Shown: positions 26,880 to 35,704 of the stretch, piece after piece
Layout: every line of letters starts with the position of its first letter
Position numbering within the stretch: the stretch's first letter is position 1
Source: Actinomycetes bacterium
GTDB lineage: Bacteria > Actinomycetota > Acidimicrobiia > Acidimicrobiales > Acidimicrobilacustridaceae
Length of the DNA: 64,000 nt
Direction of reading: 5' to 3'
NCBI GenBank assembly: GCA_029782145.1
Contig: JAKOVH010000030.1
Span: forward strand, 1 to 64,000
Notes under the pieces: generated by a model
What the model saw: the letters and a program-made list of their open reading frames with translations, nothing else
What the model was told of the DNA's origin: nothing
Database searches by the model: none
Position numbers and translations under genes: made by a program

Positions 26880-29381
26880 GTGGCCACCAAGCAACGCTCC
26901 TCCCGCAGCCGTTCCACGGCGAACCGCACCTCTTCCGGCCGGCGCTCGGCGGCGCCGAAGGGCCGCTCCGCGTCGGCCGCGCGCCGGCCCGCCCCCAGCC
27001 CGTTGCGGCAGGCCTTCGCGGGCCACGGCCACGACGTGTGGGGCGTGGCCCTCATCGCGCTCGGCCTGCTGACCGGCCTCGGCGTCTACGGCGACCTGGC
27101 CGGCCCCCTCGGGGCCGGGCTGGCCGACGCCTCCGGCGCCCTCGTCGGCGGCCTGCGGGTGCTGGCCCCGGTGGCGCTGGTGGCCGGCGGCGCCCTGCTG
27201 CTGCGCGGCCCGCGTGACAGCGACGACCCGTCCCGCCACCGCACGGTGCGCGTCGTGGTCGGCACCGCGGTGGTCGTGGTCGCCGTCGACGGCCTGCTGC
27301 ACCTCCTCGGCGGGCACCCCGACTGGGGCGCGCCCCTGCAGGACGTCATCGACGCCGGCGGCTACGTCGGCGCCGCGGTCGGCAACCCCCTGCAGGGCCT
27401 CCTGGCCGCGTGGGGCGCCGGCCTGGTGCTGGGTGCCCTGGCCGTCATCGGCCTGGTGGTGGCCACGGGCGTCTCGTTGCGCACCGCGGCCAAGCGCACC
27501 GCCGACGGGGTCAAGCCGGTGCACGGCGTGCTGCGCCGTGGTGTCGACTCGCTGTTCGAGGTGGGCGCCGACCGAGGCCCGAGCATCACCACCGACGACG
27601 GCCTCAGCATCTACGACGTGGAGCTCGAGGACGAGCCGCGCCCGAAGCGGCGCCGCAAGAAGGCCGACGCCATGCTGCCGGAGCTGGTCGACGAGGAGGG
27701 CCTCGACGACCTCGCCGGCGGCGAGCTCCACGTGTTCGTGGCGGGCGAGGACGACGCCTCGGCTCTCCCCGACGAGGCCGACGGCGGCGACTCCGCCGAC
27801 GAGCTCGACATCCACGTGCCGACCGCCGACGAGGTGCCCACCGAGGTCGAGCAGCTCGCCATGCCCGTCGGTCCCACGGCCAAGCCGGTCACCTGGAAGC
27901 TGCCGTCGCCCAAGCTCCTGGAGCGCTCCGAGCACCAGGAGGTCAACCGGGCCATGGTGGAGGAGCGGGGCCGGGTGCTCGAGGCCGCCCTCGCCGAGCA
28001 CGGCGTCACCACCCGGCTGGTGGGGATGGTCGTCGGCCCCACCGTCACCCGCTACGAGCTCGAGCTGGGCCCGGGCGTGAAGGTCTCGAGGGTCACCAGC
28101 CTGCACAAGGACATCGCCTACGCCATGGCGTCGCCCGACGTGCGCATCCTGGCGCCGATCCCCGGCAAGCAGGCCATCGGCATCGAGGTCCCCAACGACA
28201 CCCGCCAGCTGGTGGCCGTGGGCGACATCCTGGCCTCCCCGGAGGCGAGGTCGGCGACCGAGCCGCTCGAGGTCGCCATCGGCCGCGACATCAACGGCCG
28301 GGCCGTCATGGCCGACCTGGCCAAGATGCCCCACATCCTCATCGCCGGCGCCACCGGTGCGGGCAAGTCGTCGTGCATCAACTCGCTGATCACCTCGATC
28401 CTGATGCGCACCACGCCCGACCAGGTCCGGCTCATCCTCGTCGACCCCAAGCGGGTGGAGCTGGGCCAGTACAACCGGCTGCCGCACCTGCTCACCCAGG
28501 TGGTCACCAACCCCAAGAAGGCCGCCAACGCGCTGGCCTGGGCGGTGAAGGAGATGGAGCGGCGCTACGACCTGCTGAGCGAGGTCGGCTTCCGCGACAT
28601 CGGCGGCTACAACGCGGCGTTCGACCGGGGCGACCTCTACCAGGACCCCGAGGCCGGGCTCGAGTACCAGCGCCTGCCCTACATCCTGATCGTGGTGGAC
28701 GAGCTCAACGACTTGATGATGGTCGCCGCCCGCGACGTCGAGGAGTCGATCTGCCGCATCGCCCAGATGGCCCGGGCCGTGGGCATCCACCTCGTGATCG
28801 CCACCCAGCGCCCGTCGGTCAACGTGATCACCGGCGTGATCAAGGCCAACGTGCCGGCCCGGCTGGCGTTCGCGGTGTCGAGCCTGGCCGACTCCCGGGT
28901 GATCCTCGACCAGGGCGGCGCCGAGAAGCTCCTCGGCCGGGGCGACATGCTGCTGCTGGGGCCGAGCTCGAGCGTGGCCCAGCGCATCCAGGGCGCCTGG
29001 GTCACCGAGGCCGAGGTCCGCAACGTGGTGGCCGCGTGGCGACGCCAGTCGCCCGAGGTGGCCTACGACGACGACGCCGTCCAGGGCTCGGACGACGGCT
29101 CGGCGGGCAGCCCCGGCGCCGGCGGCATGGGCGCCGGCGGTGGTGGCGACGACGACGACGAGGAGCTGGTGCGCCAGGCCATGGAGCTGGTCGTGCGCTC
29201 CCAGCTGGGTTCCACGTCGATGCTGCAGCGCAAGCTGCGCGTCGGGTTCGCCCGGGCCGGACGGCTCATGGACCTGCTCGAGCAGCGGGGGGTGGTCGGC
29301 CCCTCGGAGGGCTCGAAGGCCCGGGCGGTGCTCATGACCCCCGAGGAGCTCGACGAGCTCAGCGGGGCGCCGGCCGACTGA
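26880..29381 (+). CDS. ftsK: DNA translocase FtsK/SpoIIIE
   Basis: FtsK pumps DNA through the division septum and helps dimer resolution. The 833-residue protein has a basic N terminus, a membrane domain with about four helices (40-220) and an acidic linker (about 230-330). The motor domain starts at LPSPKLLE, with Walker A GATGAGKS (490-497), VDPKRVELG and Walker B ILIVVDELNDL, and ends in a winged-helix gamma domain (MELVVRSQLGSTSMLQRKLRVGFARAGRLMDLLE) that reads KOPS sites. GTG 26880 gives a normal start; the N-terminal 40 residues may vary. Confidence 0.95.
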   Translation: MATKQRSSRSRSTANRTSSGRRSAAPKGRSASAARRPAPSPLRQAFAGHGHDVWGVALIALGLLTGLGVYGDLAGPLGAGLADASGALVGGLRVLAPVALVAGGALLLRGPRDSDDPSRHRTVRVVVGTAVVVVAVDGLLHLLGGHPDWGAPLQDVIDAGGYVGAAVGNPLQGLLAAWGAGLVLGALAVIGLVVATGVSLRTAAKRTADGVKPVHGVLRRGVDSLFEVGADRGPSITTDDGLSIYDVELEDEPRPKRRRKKADAMLPELVDEEGLDDLAGGELHVFVAGEDDASALPDEADGGDSADELDIHVPTADEVPTEVEQLAMPVGPTAKPVTWKLPSPKLLERSEHQEVNRAMVEERGRVLEAALAEHGVTTRLVGMVVGPTVTRYELELGPGVKVSRVTSLHKDIAYAMASPDVRILAPIPGKQAIGIEVPNDTRQLVAVGDILASPEARSATEPLEVAIGRDINGRAVMADLAKMPHILIAGATGAGKSSCINSLITSILMRTTPDQVRLILVDPKRVELGQYNRLPHLLTQVVTNPKKAANALAWAVKEMERRYDLLSEVGFRDIGGYNAAFDRGDLYQDPEAGLEYQRLPYILIVVDELNDLMMVAARDVEESICRIAQMARAVGIHLVIATQRPSVNVITGVIKANVPARLAFAVSSLADSRVILDQGGAEKLLGRGDMLLLGPSSSVAQRIQGAWVTEAEVRNVVAAWRRQSPEVAYDDDAVQGSDDGSAGSPGAGGMGAGGGGDDDDEELVRQAMELVVRSQLGSTSMLQRKLRVGFARAGRLMDLLEQRGVVGPSEGSKARAVLMTPEELDELSGAPAD

Positions 29382-29400
29382 ACGGCGGTCGGTGCGTCGC

Positions 29401-29406
29401 TAGGGT
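29401..29406 (+). promoter_or_regulatory. -10 hexamer TAGGGT for the DyP gene
   Basis: TAGGGT is exactly 7 nt before GTG 29414, one of the clearest leaderless arrangements in the window. Confidence 0.5.
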
Positions 29407-29413
29407 GCGGCCC

Positions 29414-30322
29414 GTGACGCAGGCACCCGTCCCGCAGCCCGGCATCTTCGCCCAGGGCACCCGCAGCCACCACCACCTCGAGCTGGCCGTCCGCGCCGGC
29501 GCGACCGACGCCGACGTGCTCGACGCCTTGCGCCGCCTGCGCGAGCCGCACGTCACCGCGGGCGGGGTGAACCTGGTGGTGGGGATGGGACCGGCGCTGT
29601 GGCGGCGGCTGGCGCCGTCGGCGGCGCCGCCCGAGCTGCGCGACTTCGAGGTGATCGACGGCCTCGACGCCACCTCGGCCCCGGCGACCCAGCGCGACCT
29701 GTGGGTGTGGGTGCACGGCACCGGCGAGGACGTCGCCTTCGACACCGCCCGCCTGGCCGCCGTGGCGCTCGCGGGTGTGGCCACCGTCGAGCTCGAGCTG
29801 CCGGCGTTCGTCTACAAGGACAGCCGCGACCTCACCGGCTTCGTCGACGGCACCGCCAACCCGCCGATGCAGGAGGCGGCCGAGGTCGCGCTGGTGCCGG
29901 CCGGACGGCCGGGCGAGGGCGGTGCCTTCGTGCTGGCCCAACGGTGGGTGCACGACCTCGGAGCGTTCCACGCCCTCCCGGTCGCCGAGCAGGAGCGGGT
30001 GATCGGCCGCACCAAGCCCGACAGCGTCGAGATGGACGATGCGGTCAAGCCCGCCGACGCCCACATCGCCCGGGTCGAGATCGAGCTCGACGGCGAGGAG
30101 GCGGAGATCTTCCGTCGCTCCACGCCGTACGGCACGCTGGCCGAGCACGGCCTCTACTTCCTCGCGTTCTCCGCCGAGCTGCGCCGCTTCGACGTGATGC
30201 TGCGCAACATGTTCGGGCGCGGCGACGGCCCGCGGGACCGCCTCACCGACTTCTCCCGGCCGGTCTCGGGCTCGTACTTCTTCGCCCCCTCGCTCCGTGA
30301 CCTGAACGAGCTGCTGGACTGA
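29414..30322 (+). CDS. Dye-decolorizing (DyP-type) heme peroxidase
   Basis: This 302-residue heme peroxidase has the signature GFVDGT (142-147, catalytic Asp145) and the proximal heme ligand His217 in ADAHIARV. FRRSTPYG carries the conserved distal-side Arg. There is no Tat or Sec signal, so it is cytoplasmic or packaged; no encapsulin gene is nearby. Length and lack of a signal fit class P (B-type) DyPs. The Nudix gene starts 11 bp after its stop, probably co-transcribed. Confidence 0.92.
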   Translation: MTQAPVPQPGIFAQGTRSHHHLELAVRAGATDADVLDALRRLREPHVTAGGVNLVVGMGPALWRRLAPSAAPPELRDFEVIDGLDATSAPATQRDLWVWVHGTGEDVAFDTARLAAVALAGVATVELELPAFVYKDSRDLTGFVDGTANPPMQEAAEVALVPAGRPGEGGAFVLAQRWVHDLGAFHALPVAEQERVIGRTKPDSVEMDDAVKPADAHIARVEIELDGEEAEIFRRSTPYGTLAEHGLYFLAFSAELRRFDVMLRNMFGRGDGPRDRLTDFSRPVSGSYFFAPSLRDLNELLD

Positions 30323-30333
30323 AGGGGCCGCAC

Positions 30334-30870
30334 GTGCGCTGGACGGTCCACGGTGAGCGCTACGTCTACCGCAGCGACTGGATGTCGCTCGCCCTGGTCG
30401 ACGTGGAGATCCCCGACGGGCGGCGCTTCGAGCACCACGTGCTGCGCATGCCCCGGGAGGCGGCCGGCACGGTCGTGCACGACGTCGACCGCGACGCCGT
30501 GCTGCTGCTGTGGCGGCACCGGTTCATCACCGACCGGTGGGGGTGGGAGATCCCCGCGGGTGGCCTCGACGAGGGCGAGACGCCGCAGCAGTGCGCCGTC
30601 CGCGAGGCGGTGGAGGAGGCGGGGTGGCGCCCCCACGGCCTCGAGCTGCTGGCCAGCTACAACCCGATGCCCGGCGGTGTCGACCAGACGTTCCACCTGT
30701 TCCTCGCCGAAGAGGCCGAGCGCGTCGGCGAACCGACCGATCCGGGGGAGTCCGAGCGGGTGGAGTGGGTGCCGGTCGAGACGGTGCAGGAGGCGCTCGT
30801 CGACGGCCGCATCGTGGAGGGGATGACCCTCACAGGCCTGTCACTGGCGTTGGCCACCGAGCGGATCTGA
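30334..30870 (+). CDS. Nudix hydrolase, ADP-ribose pyrophosphatase-like
   Basis: This 178-residue Nudix protein has a perfect box (Gx5Ex7REUxEExGU) at 76-98, around GGLDEGETPQQ and REAVEEAGW. The upstream EIPAG sequence and the downstream YNPMPGGVDQTFHLFLAE resemble ADP-ribose or nucleoside-diphosphate-sugar pyrophosphatases. The start is GTG 30334, just after a GGGG stretch. The exact substrate is uncertain. It is probably in one transcript with the DyP gene. Confidence 0.88.
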   Translation: MRWTVHGERYVYRSDWMSLALVDVEIPDGRRFEHHVLRMPREAAGTVVHDVDRDAVLLLWRHRFITDRWGWEIPAGGLDEGETPQQCAVREAVEEAGWRPHGLELLASYNPMPGGVDQTFHLFLAEEAERVGEPTDPGESERVEWVPVETVQEALVDGRIVEGMTLTGLSLALATERI

Positions 30871-30891
30871 CGCCCGGGCACGCCCCGTCGC

Positions 30892-31722
30892 TCAGGAGCG
30901 CACGACGGCGTGTTCACGGCGGCGCTGGAGGGTGAGCAGCACGACCAGCCGGGCCCACGCACGTGAGCCCGAGCCGGGGCCGGGGTCGGGCGGGGCCAGC
31001 ACCCGCACGGCGAGCAGGACACCCGCCGTCAGCGCCACCGCCACGAGCGTGCCGAGCGCCCAGCCGGCGACCACGTCGCTGGGCCAGTGCACGCCGAGCA
31101 CCAGGCGGCTCAGCCCGACGGCGCCCGACACGCCGAAGGCGGCGACCACGGCCAGCACCCGCAGCAGCGGCCGGTGCAGCACCACCACGGCCAGCACGAT
31201 CGCCAGGGCGACGAGGAGCGCGGTGGTGTCGGCGGCGTGACCCGACGGGAACGACGGCTCGCTCTCGGCCACCATGCGCACGGGGATCGCAGGCCGGCCA
31301 CGGCCGACCCACGGCTTGACCACCGACACCACGGCGCCGGTGACCAGCAGCGAGGCGAGCGGGGCGGCGGCCACGGCCAGGCGGCTGCCCCCCAGCCACA
31401 GCAGCGCGCCGATGGCCACGCCGACGCCGACCAGCACGGGCGCGCTCCCGAGCAGGGCCAGGACCTTCGACACGGCGACGAGCCACGGGGTCCGGTGGTC
31501 GGTCACGAAGCCCAACCTCGACGCGTCCTGGCCCACGAGGCCGCCGCCGTCGGTCATGTCCTCGCCCACCAGGGCCAGCACCCCCGAGGCGAGGCCGACG
31601 ACGGCGACCGCCAGCCCGACCAGGGCGGCACCGGCCGTGGACAGGCCGAGGCGGCGCTGCAGGCGGCGGCCGCTGAGCAGCGCGGCGCCCGTCGCGGCTC
31701 GCACGCGGTCCGGTGGGTTCAT
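30892..31722 (-). CDS. PAP2 family phosphatase, membrane
   Basis: This 276-residue integral membrane phosphatase has the three acid-phosphatase motifs: KPWVGRGRP, SFPSGHAAD and SRLVLGVHWPSD. About six transmembrane helices place them at the outer face. Such enzymes dephosphorylate phosphatidic acid, undecaprenyl pyrophosphate or similar lipids. ATG 31722 has AGGAG upstream. An extended GTG start at 31776 is possible but less likely. It is divergent from the SRPBCC gene. Confidence 0.9.
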   Translation of the reverse strand: MNPPDRVRAATGAALLSGRRLQRRLGLSTAGAALVGLAVAVVGLASGVLALVGEDMTDGGGLVGQDASRLGFVTDHRTPWLVAVSKVLALLGSAPVLVGVGVAIGALLWLGGSRLAVAAAPLASLLVTGAVVSVVKPWVGRGRPAIPVRMVAESEPSFPSGHAADTTALLVALAIVLAVVVLHRPLLRVLAVVAAFGVSGAVGLSRLVLGVHWPSDVVAGWALGTLVAVALTAGVLLAVRVLAPPDPGPGSGSRAWARLVVLLTLQRRREHAVVRS

Positions 31723-31910
31723 GGGCGCTCCTCTGGGGTCGCTCCGGGCGGCCGACGGTACCGCCACGACGCCCACGGTGGTCGTCGCCCCCGCGATGCA
31801 GTCGCGCCGTCGAGGAGCCGGTGTCGCCGAGCCGCGGGCCGTAGGCCCCTGGAGGACGGCCCGCCGCGGGTGGAGGGTGGAGGCCGCAGACGGCTGTGGG
31901 AGGCGCGGAG

Positions 31911-32576
31911 ATGCGAGCTCGGGTCATCGGCACGGTGGGAGCGGTCGTCGGTCTGGCCGCCGTCGCCCACCGGGTGGTCACACCCCGCCAGCAGCGGTGG
32001 GGGGCCACCGAGGAGGACGTGCACCGGCCGCTGCCGGGCGACGAGCTCGTGGCCGAGCCCGCCGACCAGAGCACCCGGGCCGTCACCATCCAGGCCCCCA
32101 GGGAGGTGGTGTGGCGCTGGGTCGTGCAGCTCGGTGCCGACCGAGGTGGCTTCTACAGCTACGACTGGCTGGAGGACCTGTTCGGCCTGGGCATCCACAG
32201 CGCCGACTCGATCGTGCCCGAGTGGCAGCACCGCGAGGTCGGCGACCTCGTGCAGGCCGATGCACGGGGCAGCGGGGGCTGGTACGTCATGGAAGTCCGG
32301 CCCCCCGACGCCCTGGTGCTGTCGCTGGCCGACGTGCGCGAGGGCCGCCCCGCCCGCCGCCAGGACCCGGCCGGCTGGGAGTTCCTGTGGACCTTCGCCC
32401 TGCTCGAGGAGTCGCCCGGCACCACCCGCCTGCTGGTCCGGGAGCGGGCCGGGTTCGGGAAGGGCTGGGTGCGGATGCTGATGGCCCCGGTCGGGCTCGT
32501 CAGCTTCGTGATGACCCGCAGGATGCTGCTCGGGATCAAGCAGCGGGCCGAGGGAGAGGTCGCCGCCGTCGCCTAG
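31911..32576 (+). CDS. SRPBCC-fold protein with N-terminal hydrophobic segment
   Basis: This 221-residue protein starts with a short hydrophobic stretch (VIGTVGAVVGLAAVAHRVV) that may anchor it. A START/SRPBCC-like body follows: STRAVTIQAPREVVWRWVVQLGADRGGFYSYDWLEDL, and later WEFLWTFALLEESPGTTRLLVRERAGF. Many actinobacteria carry this protein with unknown ligand. ATG 31911 is chosen because GGGAGG lies 7 nt upstream; GTG 31896 is in frame. Its TAG stop makes the first three bases of the rimO -10 box. Confidence 0.78.
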   Translation: MRARVIGTVGAVVGLAAVAHRVVTPRQQRWGATEEDVHRPLPGDELVAEPADQSTRAVTIQAPREVVWRWVVQLGADRGGFYSYDWLEDLFGLGIHSADSIVPEWQHREVGDLVQADARGSGGWYVMEVRPPDALVLSLADVREGRPARRQDPAGWEFLWTFALLEESPGTTRLLVRERAGFGKGWVRMLMAPVGLVSFVMTRRMLLGIKQRAEGEVAAVA

Positions 32577-32579
32577 CAT
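32574..32579 (+). promoter_or_regulatory. -10 hexamer TAGCAT for rimO, overlapping the upstream stop
   Basis: TAGCAT uses the TAG stop of the SRPBCC gene and lies 8 nt before the rimO ATG at 32588. Confidence 0.5.
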
Positions 32580-32587
32580 TGGCGGCC

Positions 32588-33874
32588 ATGGCCGGCAGCT
32601 TCTGGATCGAGACCCTGGGCTGCCCCAAGAACCAGGTCGACTCCGACAAGCTGGTCGGCACGCTGCTCGCCGACGGCCTGCAGCCGGCCGAGGGCCCCGA
32701 CGGCGCCGACGTGGTGGTCGTCAACACCTGCGCCTTCGTCGAGGAGGCCCGCCAGGAGTCGATCGACACGATCCTCGCCCTCGACGGGTCCCGCGCGCCC
32801 GGTGCCCGCCTCGTCGTCACCGGCTGCATGGCCGAGCGCTACGGCGCCGAGCTGGCCGAGGCCCTGCCCGAGGTCGACGCCGTCGCCGGCTTCGGGGTGC
32901 CCGTCACCCTGGGCGCCACCCGCTCGGGCCGCTCCGCGGCCGAGGTGCCGACCCTCGACCTGCTCAACCTGCCCCGTCCCGCCTCGACGGCGCCGTGGGC
33001 CTACGTCAAGGTGGCCGAGGGCTGCGACCGGGCCTGCGGGTTCTGCGCCATCCCCTCGTTCCGGGGCAAGCAGCGCTCCCGCACGGTCCACGACGTGCTC
33101 GCCGAGGTCGAGGCGCTGCAGGCGCGCGAGATCGTGCTGGTGGCCCAGGACCTCGCCGCCTTCGGCCGCGACCAGGGGGTGGGCGAGCGGGCGATCGTCC
33201 CGCTGGTGCACGCCGTGGCCGAGCGGGTCGACCGGGTGCGGCTGCTGTACCTCTACCCGTCCGACCTCACCGACGAGCTCGTCGACGCCGTCTGCGCCAC
33301 GGGTGTGCCCTACTTCGACCTGTCGCTGCAGCACGTGTCGGCGCCGCTGCTGCGCCGGATGCGCCGCTGGGGCGACGGTGAGCGCTTCGCCGAGCGCATG
33401 GCCGCCATCCGCCGGCGCGAGCCGGGCGCCGCGTTCCGGTCCAACTTCATCGTGGGCTACCCGGGGGAGACCGAGGCCGACCACGACGCCCTGCTGGCCT
33501 TCGTCGAGCAGGCCGAGCTCGACTGGTGCGGGTTCTTCGCCTTCTCACGCGAGGAGGGCACCTACGCCGCCGGCCTCGACGACCAGGTCCCCGAGGGGTT
33601 GGTCGCCGAGCGGCTGGCCGAGCTGCGCGAGCTGCAGGACGGCATCACGGCCCGACGACGTGACGAACTGATCGGCTCGGTGGTCGAAGTCCTCGTGGAC
33701 GCACCGGGACAGGGCCGCACCTACCGCGAGGCACCCGAGATCGACGGCATCGTCACGGTGCCCGAGCAGCTCGCCGTCGGCAGCCTCCTCGACGTGGAGA
33801 TCGTCGACGCGCAGGGCCCCGATCTCGTCGCCCGGGTGGCGGTCGGCACCGCGCCGGTCGGAGGTGCGGCGTGA
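32588..33874 (+). CDS. rimO: Ribosomal protein S12 methylthiotransferase RimO
   Basis: RimO is a radical-SAM enzyme that methylthiolates a conserved Asp of ribosomal protein S12. The 428-residue protein has the N-terminal UPF0004 domain (FWIETLGCPKNQVDSDKL; VNTCAFVEEARQESID; GCMAERYG), the radical-SAM cluster CDRACGFC and a C-terminal TRAM domain. The CPKNQVDS wording separates RimO from MiaB. It overlaps pgsA by 4 bp (GTGA), so rimO and pgsA are coupled, a known actinobacterial pairing. Confidence 0.95.
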   Translation: MAGSFWIETLGCPKNQVDSDKLVGTLLADGLQPAEGPDGADVVVVNTCAFVEEARQESIDTILALDGSRAPGARLVVTGCMAERYGAELAEALPEVDAVAGFGVPVTLGATRSGRSAAEVPTLDLLNLPRPASTAPWAYVKVAEGCDRACGFCAIPSFRGKQRSRTVHDVLAEVEALQAREIVLVAQDLAAFGRDQGVGERAIVPLVHAVAERVDRVRLLYLYPSDLTDELVDAVCATGVPYFDLSLQHVSAPLLRRMRRWGDGERFAERMAAIRRREPGAAFRSNFIVGYPGETEADHDALLAFVEQAELDWCGFFAFSREEGTYAAGLDDQVPEGLVAERLAELRELQDGITARRRDELIGSVVEVLVDAPGQGRTYREAPEIDGIVTVPEQLAVGSLLDVEIVDAQGPDLVARVAVGTAPVGGAA

Positions 33875-34452
33875 CCGACACCAACGGCTACGGGCCCTCC
33901 GCCCTGGCCACACCGGCCAACTTCGTCACCGTGGTGCGCCTGCTCGTGTCGCCGCTGCTGTTCGCCATGATCAGCGACCAGCCGAGCGGGTGGCTGGTGT
34001 GGGCGTTCTTCACGGTGCTGGCGTTCACCGACGGCATCGACGGCTGGATCGCCCGCCGCTACGGCACCACCCGCAGCGGGGCGTTCCTCGATCCGCTCGC
34101 CGACAAGGTGCTGGTGCTCGGCTCGATGTTCGCGCTGGTGTCGGTGGGGCGCTTCCCCGTGTGGCCGGTGGCGGTGATCTTCGTGCGGGAGATCGCCATC
34201 AGCCTCTACCGGGTCTACTGGGGCCGCCGGGGCCTCGCCGTGCCGGCCCGACCGTCGGCCAAGCTCAAGACCCTCGTGCAGTCCCTGTCGATCGGGGCGG
34301 TGCTCATGCCGCCGCTCACCGACGTCACCTGGCTGGCCGACGGGCTGCTCTACCTCGGCACGTTCCTCGCGGTGCTGAGCGCCGTGCAGTACGTGCTCGA
34401 CGGCGCCCGGGCGGCCACCTCGATGGGCGACCGCTCGGGCCTCGCCCGCTGA
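33871..34452 (+). CDS. pgsA: CDP-diacylglycerol-glycerol-3-phosphate 3-phosphatidyltransferase
   Basis: PgsA makes phosphatidylglycerophosphate, the precursor of phosphatidylglycerol and cardiolipin. The 193-residue membrane protein has the CDP-alcohol phosphotransferase motif DGx2ARx8Gx3Dx3D, seen from DGIDGWIARRYGTTRSG to FLDPLADK, and four to six helices. The N-terminal TPANFVTVVRLLVSPLLF is typical of the family. GTG 33871 overlaps the rimO stop. The pgsA1 type rather than phosphatidylinositol-phosphate synthase is inferred from context and from NxVTxxRxL. Confidence 0.92.
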   Translation: MTDTNGYGPSALATPANFVTVVRLLVSPLLFAMISDQPSGWLVWAFFTVLAFTDGIDGWIARRYGTTRSGAFLDPLADKVLVLGSMFALVSVGRFPVWPVAVIFVREIAISLYRVYWGRRGLAVPARPSAKLKTLVQSLSIGAVLMPPLTDVTWLADGLLYLGTFLAVLSAVQYVLDGARAATSMGDRSGLAR

Positions 34453-34469
34453 CGCGCCGCCGGGCACGA

Positions 34470-35672
34470 GTGGCGACCGCGCACCCGTCGTCTCCGGCTC
34501 CCTCGACCGCCGGGCACGAGGCGCCCGTCGGCTACCTCGAGCTGTTCTACGACCTCGTGTTCGTGGCCGCCACCATCGTCATCTCCAACACCTTCTCGGC
34601 CGACGTCACCTGGGCATCGGCGCGCAGCTGCACCATGGTCTTCGCGCTCCTGTGGGTCTTCTGGTTCCACACGACGCTGCTGGCCAACGTCGAGCGGCGC
34701 GACGACCTCGGGCACCGGGCCCTCGTGCTGGCGCAGATGTTCGGGATCAGCCTCACCGTGCTCGCCTTCGCCGACAAGGAGACGTCGAACGGCGACCTGC
34801 TCGGCGTCGCCGTCGGCCTCGTGATGCTGATCATCGTCGTGATGTACCACCGGGCCGGTGCCGAGCGGGCCGACGTGCGGGCGTGGTCCGACCAGCGTCG
34901 GAACCTCCTCGTCGTGGCGGCCGCGCTGGTGCTCGCCACCACCTGGCTGCCGGCCGGGGTCGACGACGCGGTGTTCCTCGTGGCGTTCGCCATCTTGTTG
35001 GTGCCCTCGACGGTCCGCGGCCGCCGGCAGGTCACACCGCCACCCGTCGACACCGCCCACCTGCTCGAGCGGGCCGCCCTGCTCACCCTCATCACCATGG
35101 GTGAGGCCTTCGTGAAGGTCGCCCTCGTCGTCTCGGAGGGCCGCATCGGCCGCGACGACATCGCCGCCATGGTGGTGGAGTTCGTGGCCGTGTTCGCCCT
35201 CTGGTTGGTGTACTTCGACGACATCCCGAAGGCCGGCCTGCGCCGGGGGCGCACGTCGGCGGAGCTCTGGACGCTCTCGCACCTGCCGTTGCAGGTCGGC
35301 ATCGTCGCCGTGGCCATCGGCACCTCCAAGTTCCTGCAGGTCGGTGACCACGGCGTGCACGACGTGGTGGTCGTGATCCTCGTGGTCGCCTTCGCGCTCG
35401 TCTACGGCGGGCTGGCGCTGGTCGGCCTGCTCGGCGACCGCCACCCCATCGGCGGGCTGACCACCGCCCGCCTCACCATGGTGGGCGTGGCCGGGGTGCT
35501 CGGGGTCGTGACCCTGGCCTTCGAGTGGTTCACGCCGTTCCAGATGCTGGTCGGGCTGGCCGCCGCCGAGCTGGTGCACGCGGCCGTGGCGGCCCGGCTC
35601 CGGGCCGGCACCCACGTGGGGGCCCCGACCGGTCCGGCGCCCGAGGGCGGGTCGGCCGGCCGGGCGCACTAG
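34470..35672 (+). CDS. Low temperature requirement A (LtrA) family membrane protein
   Basis: This 400-residue polytopic protein has about ten hydrophobic segments and the LtrA signatures ELFYDLVFVAA near the N terminus and LLTLITMGEAFVKV in the middle. The family is named after a Listeria cold-growth gene; its molecular function is unknown. GTG 34470 gives a start 17 nt after pgsA, so co-transcription with rimO-pgsA is likely. Its TAG stop is the start of the TAGGTT box before cinA. Confidence 0.87.
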   Translation: MATAHPSSPAPSTAGHEAPVGYLELFYDLVFVAATIVISNTFSADVTWASARSCTMVFALLWVFWFHTTLLANVERRDDLGHRALVLAQMFGISLTVLAFADKETSNGDLLGVAVGLVMLIIVVMYHRAGAERADVRAWSDQRRNLLVVAAALVLATTWLPAGVDDAVFLVAFAILLVPSTVRGRRQVTPPPVDTAHLLERAALLTLITMGEAFVKVALVVSEGRIGRDDIAAMVVEFVAVFALWLVYFDDIPKAGLRRGRTSAELWTLSHLPLQVGIVAVAIGTSKFLQVGDHGVHDVVVVILVVAFALVYGGLALVGLLGDRHPIGGLTTARLTMVGVAGVLGVVTLAFEWFTPFQMLVGLAAAELVHAAVAARLRAGTHVGAPTGPAPEGGSAGRAH

Positions 35673-35675
35673 GTT
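35670..35675 (+). promoter_or_regulatory. -10 hexamer TAGGTT for cinA, overlapping the ltrA-family stop
   Basis: TAGGTT begins with the upstream TAG stop codon. The cinA GTG follows 30 nt later, behind a GGGGGAGGG Shine-Dalgarno. Confidence 0.4.
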
Positions 35676-35704
35676 CGCCGCCGCACCGAGGGGGAGGGAC
35701 GCCC

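Noticed and set aside
29414..30322. Encapsulin cargo system around the DyP peroxidase
   Set aside because: No encapsulin shell gene is adjacent, and I see no C-terminal cargo tail that I can defend.
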